From: Asparagopsis taxiformis
Lineage: Eukaryota > Rhodophyta > Florideophyceae > Bonnemaisoniales > Bonnemaisoniaceae
Direction: 5' to 3'
Assembly: GCA_030407315.1 (NCBI GenBank)
Contig: JALQPE010000129.1
Span: 31,150-95,149 of the forward strand
Length of the DNA stretch: 64,000 nucleotides
Shown here one piece after another: positions 20,994 through 32,297 of the stretch (position 1 is the stretch's first letter; each line of letters opens with the position of its first letter). The position numbers were made by a program, and so were the translations under genes. The notes beneath the pieces are model-generated. The model was not told the DNA's origin, did no database searches, and saw nothing but the letters and a program-made list of their open reading frames with translations.

Positions 20994-22518
20994 ATGAATC
21001 CCGAAACCTCCGTGAGCATCGCTGCATTTTCCGAAATAACGCGTGAGGGCTTTTCGAACATCACTGCAGAGCTGAAAGCCCTGAGTGATAAAATGGATGC
21101 CGTCGAGAAGAGCACCAATCAATTACGCGAGACTCTCGGAAATGTCGCCAAGACTGTCTCCATGCTAAACACCGATATGCAGGAGGTCAAGGGCATCGTC
21201 GATGGGCTTCTGAGCCAGGGACAAGGACATCCGAAGAAGATCGCCTCCGAGAAGGACAGGGAACGTCTCCGCATTGCGCAGGATGCGGAGAAATCGTTCA
21301 CGTTCGAAATGGTGTGTGCTGTGCTGTGTGCTGTTGTTCCAACGTACACGAAGGCAATGGTGGATAAGAGGGATAGGCATTTCAACGGATGCGAGCTAAT
21401 CAATACGCTGATGTTCGCCAGGCAGAGCAATGAGCGAAAGGATGTGTTCAATAGGACGCTTGCCGGCCGGAACCACATTGAATTGCGCTGCCAAGTTGTG
21501 ACCTCTTTAATCAAGAATACGTGTCAAAACAATTCTTTCAGAGAGGTAGGAGACCGTTCCAGCTCCAATGGAACGTCGGAAGGTATCGAACGGTGGAGGG
21601 CGGGGGTATGTGACTACCGGGACCATTGAGGAGACAATTCGCGGAACGGACTCTGCTCGCATGGATGGAATGCATGGGACGTCCGAGGCAAGTGATGGGG
21701 CCGCTCGAAAGCAGAAGCGAAGAAAGGTTGGTGACAATGGGCCGTTGCACAGAAAGGAGGTAGGCATCACTGTGACGAAATCGGCACTCACGGCAGTGAC
21801 CGGGTTTATGAACAAGTCCAGAGATCATGTGCGAAACCGGTTCATCCGAGATCTTGGATTCGTTCTATACAGTGGGTTTCAAGGTTCAGTCCGCATGGAA
21901 CATCATTTGCACGACGGTGGGCTGGACATTGAGTCAGTTCCAAGTCTGTACTCGGCGCAGAGGAAAATGAATGCAGCGGAGCGCGCAGCAATGGATGACA
22001 AGAATATGAAGATTCTTCGCGACTTCATTGCTGTGCGAAAAGAAATGGTATTCAAAGTCGAGTACGAAGTTCAAATAATTGGAGAACCGGACAAGAGGTT
22101 TGTGACTAGGAGGATCAATTTAGTAGAGGTTGCACTGAACTTTGCAGTCGCCTACACGCAATGTTCTGATAGGAACATGTTCCTGCGACGTTCAGAATAC
22201 TCCTTGCAATTCATCTACATACTTGCATACGGGTTCCGAACGATTTTGAAATTTCAAAGTGGAGCAGAGGTGGGAGGAGCGCAAATCCGGGAAATCAATG
22301 AAGCAGTGAAACTGCTTCTTCCCGGGGAGCGGGTGAGTAGTCGTTTTATGAATGAGGAGGTTTTGACTATATCGCGTGATAGATATGAAGAACTGAATGT
22401 AGACGATGGAGGGGACTCAGTGCTGGAGGAGAGCTTCAGGTCTATGGAAGAGGACGGAGGAGATGAAGAATATGTGAAGGTATTTGTCGATGATGAAATC
22501 GAGAATGAAGGGGAGTAG
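20994..22518 (+). pseudogene. Coiled-coil protein of CACTA-1, one frameshift (TnpA-like candidate)
   Basis: Two overlapping frames, 20994-21629 (ATG, 211 codons) and 21568-22518 (ATG, 316 codons), are probably halves of one gene separated by a frameshift near 21,540-21,600. The first begins with a coiled coil (residues about 12-75) and then a Lys/Glu-rich stretch. The second has a basic, nuclear-localisation-like KQKRRKV segment, a globular middle and an acidic tail. No family is recognised. By position, as the non-transposase gene next to the left subterminal repeats, it could be the TnpA-like end-binding protein expected of a CACTA element; that is inference only. Two separate overlapping genes cannot be excluded because both frames start with ATG. 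Confidence 0.5.
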
Positions 22519-22793
22519 TATCGGATGAAACCGGTTTCGGTATAGTAGACGAAGAATGAAGAAATAAAATTTCTGTTGAGTTGAATTTTGTAATAGATGG
22601 AAGTAGATAGATACGAGACATCAGGAAACCAGTCAGACGATAGTGTCAAGTCGAAGGAATAGCGCAGAGACAGGTAGTGGAATAGTCGAAGTAGGAAGGG
22701 GCGAGGGTATCCGTCTTTACTAGAAATTGATGGCCACAGGAGCTCTAGAATGAAATAACCAGGAACAGGATAACTACGGATAGATGTACTTTA

Positions 22794-24155
22794 TTATTTT
22801 TGCTCAGGACTGCAGTTGGCAGGTGGAGGAGAGCGAGGGTGGGTATTGTCTGAATCCGCATTGAAGCCAAGACGAGAGATAGCCTCATAGCCAATGTCTT
22901 CAAGCTCCTGGCATGTAGTAGTACCACTGAAAATACAGCAAGGTAAGCGTAGATGTAGTGTACCAAACGTCTCTGCGGTTGATAGAGGCTGGAAAGTGCT
23001 GTAACAAGCTCGGCGCTGAATACGTCTCCACAGTAACGAAAACGTTGCTCCATAGGTAACAGTAGCCTTATCACGTAGGTGGAAAGAGTCCACGATGCTA
23101 GACTGTGATAGTTGGCTAAGACATAGGGGATGTAAAAATGTATTGTTGACGTGGTCAAACTCGTAGGAGTCTCTGCAAAGAACTGTCATACGTTGGTCTG
23201 GGCTGGACAGGACGTAAGCAGATGAGCCGACGAGAAATGCGGAAGAAGGAGCATCATGAGAGCAATCAACGTCGACTAGATTTCCTAAAATTCGGACAAT
23301 CGATGAGCTGCCTCCATCGCGTTCCGCCCTGCTCTTCACCAATATTTTCTGGAACCCGTGTTGCGAGGTACCTATGGAGTCACATGGTGCCTGAAAGGTG
23401 GGGAAAATGATGGAAAGATCCGACTCATTTCCAGAGGGAAAGGTGATGTCCTCAAAGGACGGCTGGAAGAGAACGTCACGATTCTCTTTCGCCTTGCATT
23501 GAATGGCAATAGTGCGGAATTGAGCAAGGGAGCAGTCAGCCTGTACTCTGATTTCTTCTTGCGATGTTTGTCGCATTCCCCTGGAGTGCTCGGATTTCGT
23601 CATCCGGAGGGAGAGGGGCTTGTCTGTGTACACACCAAGCTTCTGAAACAGAATGCTACATACAGTCAGAGCAGAGGAGGTCATGGAACTGTTGGAATCG
23701 AATGGAGGGGGTAGAGGATGTTTGGCAGCTGACTCCAGCTTTTCCAATCTTGCCAGCATTTCTGCTACGGTCTTCTTCATTTGATCCGCAGTGCAATCTT
23801 GAAGGATGCCGCGGTGGCGGTGGCGAGTGTGGTCAATGCCGTAGTCTGGGTCTCTCTCTGCTGGGGATGGAGGTGAGTCCATACTGCGAAGCTCACCACT
23901 TCGCCACGGGAGAACCCTTCCGGAATCCTTGTCGACGAGCTCGTCACGATCTGAAATCTTGACTTGAGAAAGGGTAGAGTCGAAACCATATTCAGCTTTG
24001 TATTCGAGCAATGCATGGAGGAATGGGTCTGTTTCGGTCTTGACCTGAGTAATTTCCTTGACGATTGCAGACCACCACACAATTTTTCGTTTCCTCCCAA
24101 ACGGCCGAAGTTCCCATTGAACTTCTATAACGTCGTTTGGAGCGAGAGGAAGCAT
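22794..24155 (-). CDS. Uncharacterised CACTA-1 protein, possible Tudor/agenet-like N-terminus
   Basis: An intact 453-codon frame from ATG 24155. The N-terminus (DVIEVQWELRPFGRK, then KIVWWSAIVKEI, then YKAEYGF about 15 residues later) has the look of a Tudor/agenet/PWWP-type beta-barrel, a fold that reads methylated histones or DNA-linked marks; this is pattern recognition and unproven. A short helical segment follows at about 125-145 (MKKTVAEMLARLEKLE). The remainder is unrecognised and Cys/Ser-rich. It is divergent from the ParB-methyltransferase-SET locus with 513 bp between start codons, which suggests co-regulation from a shared promoter. It is one of the few long undamaged frames in the element. 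Confidence 0.5.
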   Translation of the reverse strand: MLPLAPNDVIEVQWELRPFGRKRKIVWWSAIVKEITQVKTETDPFLHALLEYKAEYGFDSTLSQVKISDRDELVDKDSGRVLPWRSGELRSMDSPPSPAERDPDYGIDHTRHRHRGILQDCTADQMKKTVAEMLARLEKLESAAKHPLPPPFDSNSSMTSSALTVCSILFQKLGVYTDKPLSLRMTKSEHSRGMRQTSQEEIRVQADCSLAQFRTIAIQCKAKENRDVLFQPSFEDITFPSGNESDLSIIFPTFQAPCDSIGTSQHGFQKILVKSRAERDGGSSSIVRILGNLVDVDCSHDAPSSAFLVGSSAYVLSSPDQRMTVLCRDSYEFDHVNNTFLHPLCLSQLSQSSIVDSFHLRDKATVTYGATFSLLWRRIQRRACYSTFQPLSTAETFGTLHLRLPCCIFSGTTTCQELEDIGYEAISRLGFNADSDNTHPRSPPPANCSPEQK

Positions 24156-24668
24156 GTTGGGATAGCTATGGAATAGAATTGTTGTATTAGTGAAAGCCTA
24201 ACCGTTACCTTCTGCTAAAGAGTAGTATATACTAGGAGGATTGGAAAGGTCGAGAAGAGATGTTTAGGTGGTGTAGAAATAGAATGGACAATTGACAAAA
24301 TTGACACGTCAGTGTGGATGATGTCTGCCATGAACTGATTGCAGCATAACATTTGATGTGAATAATCGTTCTAGAAGTGAATGTCGGATGCATACGATTG
24401 GACTACAAAGATACGCTTAGAGATGTTACGGGGCCCAATAAATTGCATGGAAAAATATTTTGAGTATTACTTTAGTATTACATTGATTATTGAGCTAACA
24501 GTCGATGTAGTTATCTTGTAAAGGTTCGGACAGGGGTGGAAAGGAAACAGCCACCGAAGTGCTACCACTCGCTGACACTTTGTTTTAAACAACCAACTTC
24601 TGCTTTGCGCCACCCTGGTCAAGCAGCAACCTACTATTCCTTTCTTAAAAACTCTACCTTTGTTCGCC
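24156..24668. promoter_or_regulatory. Divergent intergenic region, Tudor-like gene / ParB-methyltransferase
   Basis: 513 bp between two divergent ATGs. AT-rich, no palindrome block, and no perfect TATA box at the usual ~85-bp distance on either side. A shared promoter is inferred from geometry only. Confidence 0.35.
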
Positions 24669-25145
24669 ATGGAAGGAACGTTCCACAATCACGGTGAAAA
24701 GCACGACGGATGGGTGTTCATCGACCCCAATCAAGTCAGCAAATTCGTATCGATTCGCGATGTTGATGGAAGTCATGTGGAAGCGCTCATGGAGAGCATT
24801 CGCAACAGCGGTTATGACACAGCTCATCCCGTGACTGGCAGGTTTCGAGAAGGCGTTCTGGAGATATTGGATGGAGCGCACCGCTGCATGGCAATTGTAC
24901 GTGGAATGGAGAAGGGCGTCTTTCCTCCTGGCGTTACGATTCCTATGCGAGAAGAGTCTATCGTGGCGGACACCAACAGCAGTACTGCTGTTGTGCTGGA
25001 CCGTGTGAGAGCGACGACATCCAACGACATTGCAGGCCTGCAAAGGCGCATGATGTTTGTTGAGTATCTGATGATCGCCGTTGATCTCAGAGACGAGTAC
25101 TGGGTCCAAAAGGAAAGGACAAGTACGCTCACATTTCGTCTGTGA
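24669..25145 (+). CDS. ParB-like domain, probable N-terminal part of a ParB-methyltransferase-SET protein
   Basis: From ATG 24669 the frame encodes 158 residues. Residues about 15-100 fit the ParB/Srx-like fold: IDPNQVSKF, then VEALMESIRNSGYD, then the signature EILDGAHRCMAIVRG with the D-G-x-H-R motif at about 68-72. ParB-type domains bind nucleotides (CTP in chromosome-partition ParB) or act as nucleases in other contexts. The frame ends in TGA at 25143-25145, but the +2 frame just before that point reads naturally into the next gene (KDKYAHISSVRMADVLGW). I infer one ancestral ORF broken by a frameshift between about 25,085 and 25,142. Alternatively the four-base TGTG/ATG neighbourhood could mark two separate ORFs. 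Confidence 0.7.
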   Translation: MEGTFHNHGEKHDGWVFIDPNQVSKFVSIRDVDGSHVEALMESIRNSGYDTAHPVTGRFREGVLEILDGAHRCMAIVRGMEKGVFPPGVTIPMREESIVADTNSSTAVVLDRVRATTSNDIAGLQRRMMFVEYLMIAVDLRDEYWVQKERTSTLTFRL

Positions 25146-25147
25146 GG

Positions 25148-28135
25148 ATGGCTGATGTGTTGGGCTGGATCAAATCCTGCGATCCAAGCGGCCAAATTGC
25201 TTCAAGCCTGAGTGGTAAACCGCAGTACAGCTCATGCATGTCTATTCTGGCTGTGCTTCGGCCGTATCACCGAGCAGAAGATTCGAGTGCGATTGATTTG
25301 CGTCTGTGGCAAATGTTTTGTCATGCATGGGGACTCAATGCAGAGATGGGTGATTCTCCGAGGATGGTTGAGTTTCCGAAACAGGTGGGGGTGACTAGTT
25401 CTCGTGCCGTCGAAATGTTTGGCAAGACACCCCGCGGAGAATTGTCCTCTCCACTGAACCGCGAACTGCTTTCGAGCAGGTACTTTCTGGACGGCGCTAC
25501 ATCCGACATGCAAGATTCTTTGCAGGCTAGCCAGAAGCGGTTCAGGAGGCTGATGGTTATCATGTGCCAGTGTATCTTGGCTATTCGCAGTAAGGAGATG
25601 GGCAGTGTGCCATCTAGGCGGGCCAGAGCCACATCCGGGGCCATTGGTGGTGGTGGAATGGTTGGAATTGCAACATCCAGTGCGCAAGCCAACCAGCTTG
25701 GATTTGTTGTCGACCGTGTGTTAGCTGCATGGGATACCGGGGCAAGAGTGTTGGGGTATGAGGATGTTGAATCGATGTGCTGGCCGTTCATGGTATTCGA
25801 TCCCGCGAGCCTTTGCTTCAGGTCACTCCCGAATCGGTCTGATGGCTGTGCGGTCGAGGAGCATCGGAAAAACCTGACCATTGTCCCGAAAACTGTAGAC
25901 AGTGAAAACGGGTTCTGTGCCGACCTTCCAGTGGCTGTGGATGCAAGGCTGCGATCATTGACAAGCGCCTTCCTGCTGTCGATACGCCAATGTGTCACTG
26001 AGGTGAATGTGTTCGCCGAGCGTGGTCAGCTGATGCAGAGACTTCGAGCCTTGCTTTTCGACACTCCTGACAAGTTCGGATTGAACTCGTTCATGCGAGC
26101 CAAGTTGAACACGTCTCATGCCCTGGATGGTCAGAGGAGGCTGAAGGCTTGGTTATTGCGAACCCGAGAGCAACGAAAGCTTCCTCTGACCATGGATGAG
26201 TTGCACAGTCTTGAGGATACGCCCGAGCCTGGCATCCTTGAAGGTGCACCTGCGCAGATGGAAATATCCGCAGCAGTGCCAAACAATGGCAGCGAGGATA
26301 TAGAAGAGGATAGTCTGGAGCCACAGAGGAAGAAGGCTAGGCTGGAGCGCGGTGGTGGAGAGGACGATAATGCGGCGGTTGCTAGCGAAACAGCAACAAG
26401 AGAAGGTGCGGCCGAGGATGACGCTATGGAGGTTGACACTGTATCGCCTACAGAAGCACCGCTCGTTGACGTCGGAAAGGAATCCAAGCCGGAATATGTC
26501 ACCAAGCTGGAAGCTGTGATGGGGCGTTACATTCACACTGTGAATTGTGACGCCACTGATGTAGCCAAAGAGGTGGAGGACAAAATTAGTTTCCTGGAAG
26601 ATGGCGTGTTGGAGGACAGTGTTCAGCTTGTGCTCACTGATCCTCCATTCAACACGAGGCGGGAAGGCGGCAGAGAAAACTCGGAGTACGATATTCTGGA
26701 GCCGGAAGAGTTGGCGAGTGTTGCGTGTGAAATAGTTCGAGTTCTTCGGCCTGGCGGTCATGCTCTAATCTATTCCAGCGTGCGCCAACTCGTGGCATGG
26801 ATGGATGCAATCAGAAATGCCGAGCCTGGCAAGATGATTGTGGACAGTGTTCCAGTCGTGCTATCTCGCCGACCACACAGCTTTACGTCCAATCCATCGA
26901 CGAAAACGTGCACACTGCATAATATGCACGATTTCGTTATCCATGCGTATAAGCGGGGGAAGGGTATGGCTGCATACGATATGGTGGATTACAGGTTGCA
27001 CAATCCGGACATATCGAGGCACCCTGGGTTCACCAACGCGATTGACAACGTTCCGAGGTTGTCGGCTGGTGAAGCTCAATACGATGGGCAGAACAACCGA
27101 CTGCGCCATGAGCAGAAGGCGTTGACCACTCTTCGTGAGCTTCTGGAACGATTTTCGAAGCAGAACGATATCGTGATGGATTTCTTCTCGGGAACATACA
27201 GCACAGCCATAGCGTGTATGACGTTGAGGGATGGTACGTATCGTCGGTTCATTGGGTGTGAGAAGGAAAAAAGGTGCCACGATGCATCGCAGGAGTGGAT
27301 ACTGCATGCTTTCGTCAGTGAGGTGAAAGCCGGGCGATATGGGGGGATCTTGCAGCGTGAGGTGGAGAGTATTCTTGGGGACGAGTCGGTACCGGTCACA
27401 GGAAAAGCTCCAAGGCTTCGTCAGAAGCACATCTCAGATGCACCAGAAGGTTTGCCTGCTGTGACAGCATTGCCGAACCATCTGCTTGTGTTCGTTGCGT
27501 CAATGAAGAAGGACGGGTCGATGCTTCACAGATTGAGCGGGGTGCCTATGGACCAGTGGCCGGCCGAGGACATGCACTCGTTTTGGAGCATAGACCCGGA
27601 CGCGATTCTGGCTGCTGATGCCGCATTCTACGGTGTCTATGTTTCGCAATCGGAGGTAAGAGGTGGTGGGTTTGGCGTATTCGCGGCGAAGAAACTGAAG
27701 AAGGGGACGGTCATTGGCTGGTACAACGGGACGATTTTCTATGCGAAGATTCGAGACTCGGAACCGCAGAGATCAGTGATGTACGGCCCGGAAGGATTTG
27801 GGTGCACAGGAGAGAGGTTCCAGGACTACAACATGGAATTGGAAACCACGTACATAGGGAGGGGTGCACCTGTTCGGAAGGTCTGACTCGTTCCAGCGGT
27901 CTATAATTGTACCAGCTACCTCAATGATTGTCGGGTCATTGACGGAACGGAGAAAGCGACCGAGGTGAGTCGAACACAGTCAGCCGAGTTTCGACAAGGC
28001 GATGCCATAGACAAACCGGACTTTGCTTCGAATATCAAGAATCCCCATGCTGTCAAGGTCGTTCTGACCAGAGACGTTGAAGCTGATGAGGAGATATTTG
28101 CTGACTATGGTAGAAAATATTGGCCAGCTAACTGA
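25148..28135 (+). pseudogene. DNA methyltransferase (DPPF, N6A/N4C class) fused to SET domain, one TGA
   Basis: Starting at ATG 25148 (frame open a little upstream). Residues 1-~440 are unrecognised and end in a Lys/Arg plus acidic linker. The methyltransferase spans about 455-720: motif IV LVLTDPPFNT (Asp about 498), then RVLRPGGHALIYSS, and motif I later as IVMDFFSGTYSTAIAC (about 676), then FIGCEKE. This permuted order is that of beta-class N6-adenine/N4-cytosine DNA methyltransferases. A SET-like domain follows (about 835-995): GGGFGVFAAKKLKKGTVIGW and, near the end, VEADEEIFADYGRKYW. A TGA at 27884-27886 interrupts SET in frame; without it translation continues to 28135. The canonical Asn-His-Ser SET motif is not evident, so lysine-methyltransferase activity is uncertain. 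Presence of the methyltransferase domain is near certain; substrate is not. Confidence 0.82.
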
Positions 28136-28396
28136 GCTACTTTGATAGATTTGAGTAAACACGCATTGACAGAGACAATAGACTGTGCATCATCTTCCAA
28201 GAGCGCTAGATATTATAGACTACACTACAACAATCGTGACATGACTGCAGGAAGGCATCTGCGGCCTGGAGTGCAAACTATCCACTTTTCAACTGCTATA
28301 CCTATGGATACGAAAGGAGAGAAACTAGAAAGATGTGAGTGAGAAATTGTGTAGCAACGCAGCATGTAGAACACCAGTAAGAGAGCGATGTAGGAG

Positions 28397-28870
28397 AAGC
28401 AGTCACCCCATTACAGTGCGGGCCGTTTACCGGGGATGCTGGCAGCAAAGTCATCGTTACGATGACTTTGCTGTAAGAAAACAAATCATTACAGCAGCCA
28501 CGATTTCTTTACCGGGTAAAAAATTGTGGCCGCTGTAATGAAACGTTTTCTTACAGCAAAGTCATCGTTACGATGACTTTGCTGTAAGAAAAGAAAACAT
28601 TACAGCGGCCACAATTTTTTACCCGGTAAAAATTCTTGCTGATTTTTTACCCGGTAAAAATTCTTTGGCCACTGCAAGGAAACGGTTCCTTACAGCAAAG
28701 TCATCGTTACGATGACTTTGCTGTAAGAAAGCAAATCATTACAGCGGCCACAATGTTTTACCCGGTAAAGAAATCGTGGCTGCTGTAATGTTTTCTTTTC
28801 TTACAGCAAAGTCATCGTAACGATGACTTTGCTGTAAGGAACCCTGGTAAACGGCTTCGGCTGTAAGCAG
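28397..28870. repeat. Palindrome array block A
   Basis: Four copies of a 39-bp palindrome (19-bp arms CTTACAGCAAAGTCATCGT and reverse complement around one central base) at about 28443-28477 (left edge degenerate), 28550-28588, 28689-28727 and 28800-28838. They alternate with palindromes centred on ACCCGGT flanked by A/T runs (about 28510, 28620, 28650, 28760) and longer arms matching GGCCACAATT. The central base is T in three copies and A in the fourth. Both edges carry an inverted TTACAG...GTTTACC border, so the block may be a foldback element. It lies between the SET 3' end and the dioxygenase copy 1 3' end. Confidence 0.85.
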
Positions 28871-29348
28871 CAGGGAGTTTCGTCCTTCGCCCATCTTAAT
28901 AAAGGTGAGAAGCGAAGTGTGAAGTCGGGAAAATTGCTCAGCAAAGGTCTGTACGGCTGTGAGCAGCTCTCAGGAGTATTTTACCTCACGTGGTCTCTGT
29001 TCAGGGTATACCCTGTATCCTGTATATATATAGGTAGCCTAGTGTAGGTGGGAAGATAGACGAAAATTCTACCAATAATTTATCACAGTGACGGCTCTCG
29101 TAGTCGAAATGTGCGCGTTGTCAAGGGTTGAAACTAGTCTCCCCCTACGGCCTAGCTAGTAAAATCATACAACGTTGTCGACTAATATTAAAAGTAGCAA
29201 GCAATCTGCTGAGTAGCACTAAACTATGAGATGAAGGCCAGATGTATAGATGAAAACCGAAAAGTGGGCTAAGATAACAATGTTGAGATGAGAAAGACAG
29301 AACTTTTTAGCAGGGAACAGTAGTATAGGTTTTAATACTTCTGGTATG
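28871..29348. other. Spacer after block A, inverted homologue near 46.5 kb
   Basis: The first ~100 bp match, in inverted orientation, the sequence left of block C (about 46,560-46,660; shared words include GACGAAACTCCC and ACTTCACACTTCGCTTCTCACC-like text). Past that, no gene or repeat was recognised up to the dioxygenase stop codon. Confidence 0.4.
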
Positions 29349-31688
29349 CTATCTATTGCTCCTATCGTACTTGTAATATTCGACGGTGTGGATGTGGTCC
29401 GTGAGGACGTCCTTCTCCGTCTTCAAGTAGATGTGGCCGCGCGTGGGCAGGCCATAGACTAGCTTTTCGTCCGCAGGCATATCTCCGCGCTTGAAGCCGA
29501 CCCCGTAATGATAAAGGTCACCGCGACCAACCAATACGGAATAGGGTGGCACATAAAGCCTATGAATGGGAACCTTCCACATATCGGCGTCCGGATTGGC
29601 CAGGCATACAGGACTATAAGGGGCAGCTACTATAGAAAATCCATCTGCTCCGCTCGACATCATGAAATATGATGGAGACTCGGTAGGTCCTGCAACACGA
29701 CTCGTTGATACCTTGAAGTCCGTGTGCCCATCCTGGTCCGCAGCCCCATCTGCTGTAAGAAGCAGCCGCAATCCTGTCTTCGGGAAGAAGACAGGATCCT
29801 CACCCTCCATTCCCAGCTTAAGAAACTATGCACAAACACCAAGAGCAAGCTCTGCCACCAACTTGTTCTTATACATATCCAAATTCCCTCCTCCAACTTA
29901 TCGCACAACTCACGCCGCGGCAGAGAGAGGCGCCCACTACCACCATCTATGCGGTCCTTCGCATCACCCACGTTGTGGATGAACTGCCACGGCGAAGGAT
30001 CGAAGCCGGGCTTTGCGAAAGCTGGCGGCTCGTCCTGTGGCTCCCTGTCGTCATCGTTAGAATCAGACTGCTGGGAGGGTTTTTCAACCTCCTCAACCAG
30101 CGGGAACTGCCTAGCGAAGTGACCGAACAGCTCATGCGTCGCACTCCCAGCCGTGGACGATTCCAACAAGCGTTCCAACACAATAACCCCCAAGTTCTCC
30201 AGCAACGCCCGCTTCACCGCAAAGTACCTGTCCACCACCGTATCCTCAGCACCCGGCGATGCAGCTGCCTGGAATGCTGCCGCCCTCATTTCCGCCCGAA
30301 CCGTCTCCACCGTCGTACTTTCCATATAGTACTTCATCCGGCTGCCAGACGCAATTGCGCTGGGGAGAACGGCGGCCACATTCTCATCGACGATACTGTC
30401 GGGAATGGGATTCTCCTGGGCGTCGTCGAACTGGAGAACCGGCTCCCGAGAGCGACCTCGGGAAGCCGACTTGGATTTCTTTGACGACGACTTTGATGAA
30501 GTCTCACCGAGCCTTCTCTTTTTGGTAGAAGGCTCGGGCGTCGCAGAAGGCGCATCCAAGTTACGCTTCCCGACGATGGAGTTTTCACCCGCATCCTCGG
30601 GGGCGCTCTCCAGCTCGACGACCTCCACAGCACCACCCGCCGTTCCACCACGACCGGAACGACTCGCTTGCAGGCGGGTACTCCTTCTGGGCATCACTTT
30701 CCTCCCAGAAGTTTCCACTCCGGGCGGTGCAGAATCACTGACTTCAATGACATCTTCGTCAGGATCTGCACCGCCCTTCGCACTGCTGCCCTCGACCACA
30801 TTCTCGGGAGTAGGGCCCTCCGTCGAAATCCTCGCAACCGTCTTCTGTCCAACCCCACCGGATGGTGAAGGGACGAAACTGTCATCGCTGGAGCTTCCCG
30901 AACTGCTAGCAGATGCAGAACGGGAAGCTTCGACAGCGGGGGACGGAGCAGCAGGGTGCTGCTCGGCAGCCGGAGTCGCAGGCTCAGGCTGCGAAGCCGG
31001 TGAGACCTGCTCCTGCGCGGCTTGGAAAGGACGGTTGGGGGTACCAGTCCCAGCGTGGGAAACTGGACCAGAGCGTTCGCTGCCATCCTGGGGACCACGC
31101 GCAGTCGGCTTGACCGGGGTCACCGCAGGGGAGGATGCCGACACGGCAGGGGTAGAGACAGGAACAGGGGCAACCTCGGAATCGCTGGAAGATTCCAGTT
31201 GAGGTGGTGGGGGCAAAGGGATGGAGGATGAAGGGATGGGCAAGGAATTGGAAGAGGAAGGGATGGGGGCATCATCACCACATGTGGCTGGGAGCGCAGC
31301 ATGTGGGATGTCTGGGTACATCGCGTGAAAGCGTTTCCGCATAATCATGTCGCGGTACCCAGTGACGCGCAGGAGCATTTTCCTGGCGTCCTTCCCGAAG
31401 ACAGACTTCTTACGGGGAAAAATGTTCTCCGACTTGTAACCATCGGGGGGGGCCTTCCTTGGGACGGAAGTCTGCCCAGCACCCCTTCTTGGGGACCATC
31501 TGAGCAAGAACTTCGACAACGCGCGAGCGAATGTCGAAGCTCTTGCTCGGGTCACCCACGCTGGGAATTGAGCCATCCAGCATCCTCATCACATCCGACA
31601 CGTTCCAGTACTCGGCCACCTCCTTCACGTACCCGAAGATTTCCAACAAACCAGCAATCCATTCCTGCCCAATGGTACCAACCGAGTA
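29349..31688 (-). pseudogene. ParB-2OG-Fe(II) dioxygenase copy 1, 3' part (linker and dioxygenase)
   Basis: Downstream part of the gene whose ParB part is at 44264-45574; the two are separated by the nested 12.6-kb transposon. Reading left from 31688 the frame continues the ParB part exactly (SVGTIGQEWIAGLLEIFGYV), then changes frame at a run of eight G (31445-31452). A long Ser/Pro/acidic linker with KKRR-type nuclear signals follows, then a dioxygenase-like domain: DGHTDF (H-x-D), PSYFMMSSGADGF, and DLYHYGVGF (distal His), ending with PTRGH. A further frameshift near 29,885 and a TAG near 29,822, found by comparison with copy 2, break the domain. 2OG-Fe(II) dioxygenases hydroxylate substrates, including methylated bases in the TET/JBP and AlkB families. 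Confidence 0.72.
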
Positions 31689-32297
31689 CCCTAGTAGACA
31701 TTTTCGAGAGTAAATGGAGGATAATATATGAATAAATTGAGCATTATCAAATTTATTACATTGATGACAACGGGGTTATAACCATAGATGTAGAAGTCCT
31801 CCGAAAAAATTCCACATGTCCTCCATGTTTCCTCCCAAGAGCTCCACTTGTCTTTCCTATATGCTCCAGAAAGCTTGGTTTTGCCCCCCTCTCATTTAGT
31901 TATATTGAAACAAAAAGAATAATTTTTGGGGGCAAAATGTCAATCCTATTGGATGAAATGCACATGCAAGAGGCTGAGCTGCATGGGAATAGTGTAAGCT
32001 CAGTATGATAACCTTGCAGTCCATTACAGTGCAAAGCGTGACGTATTCCGAAAATAGATGTCACTCACGATCTGACTACCGTTACAATAAAATGAAAGCG
32101 AAAGTCACGGTGAAGTGTAACGCCGCATCCCATTATCATTCTCTCCATTTTAATTTATCGTACCACAGCACCTGGACGGTGGTTTCCGCTTCAGTTTTTC
32201 TTCGCCGACTGCCCTTTTGACAAACCTAGGAAAAGCTTGCCAGCTCGTGCCTTTCTCTATCCTTCCGTCCTGCAGTGCAGGCAACAACCATCTCGGT

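Noticed and set aside
24669..25145. ParB domain as evidence of bacterial contamination or a plasmid
   Set aside because: The domain recurs three times in eukaryotic transposon context with TE ends, SET and SSRP1/RTEL1 sequences; no bacterial operon or Shine-Dalgarno pattern.
30405..31202. Long plus-strand frame opposite the dioxygenase linker
   Set aside because: Antisense shadow of Ser/Pro-rich coding sequence; homology across copies follows the minus strand only.
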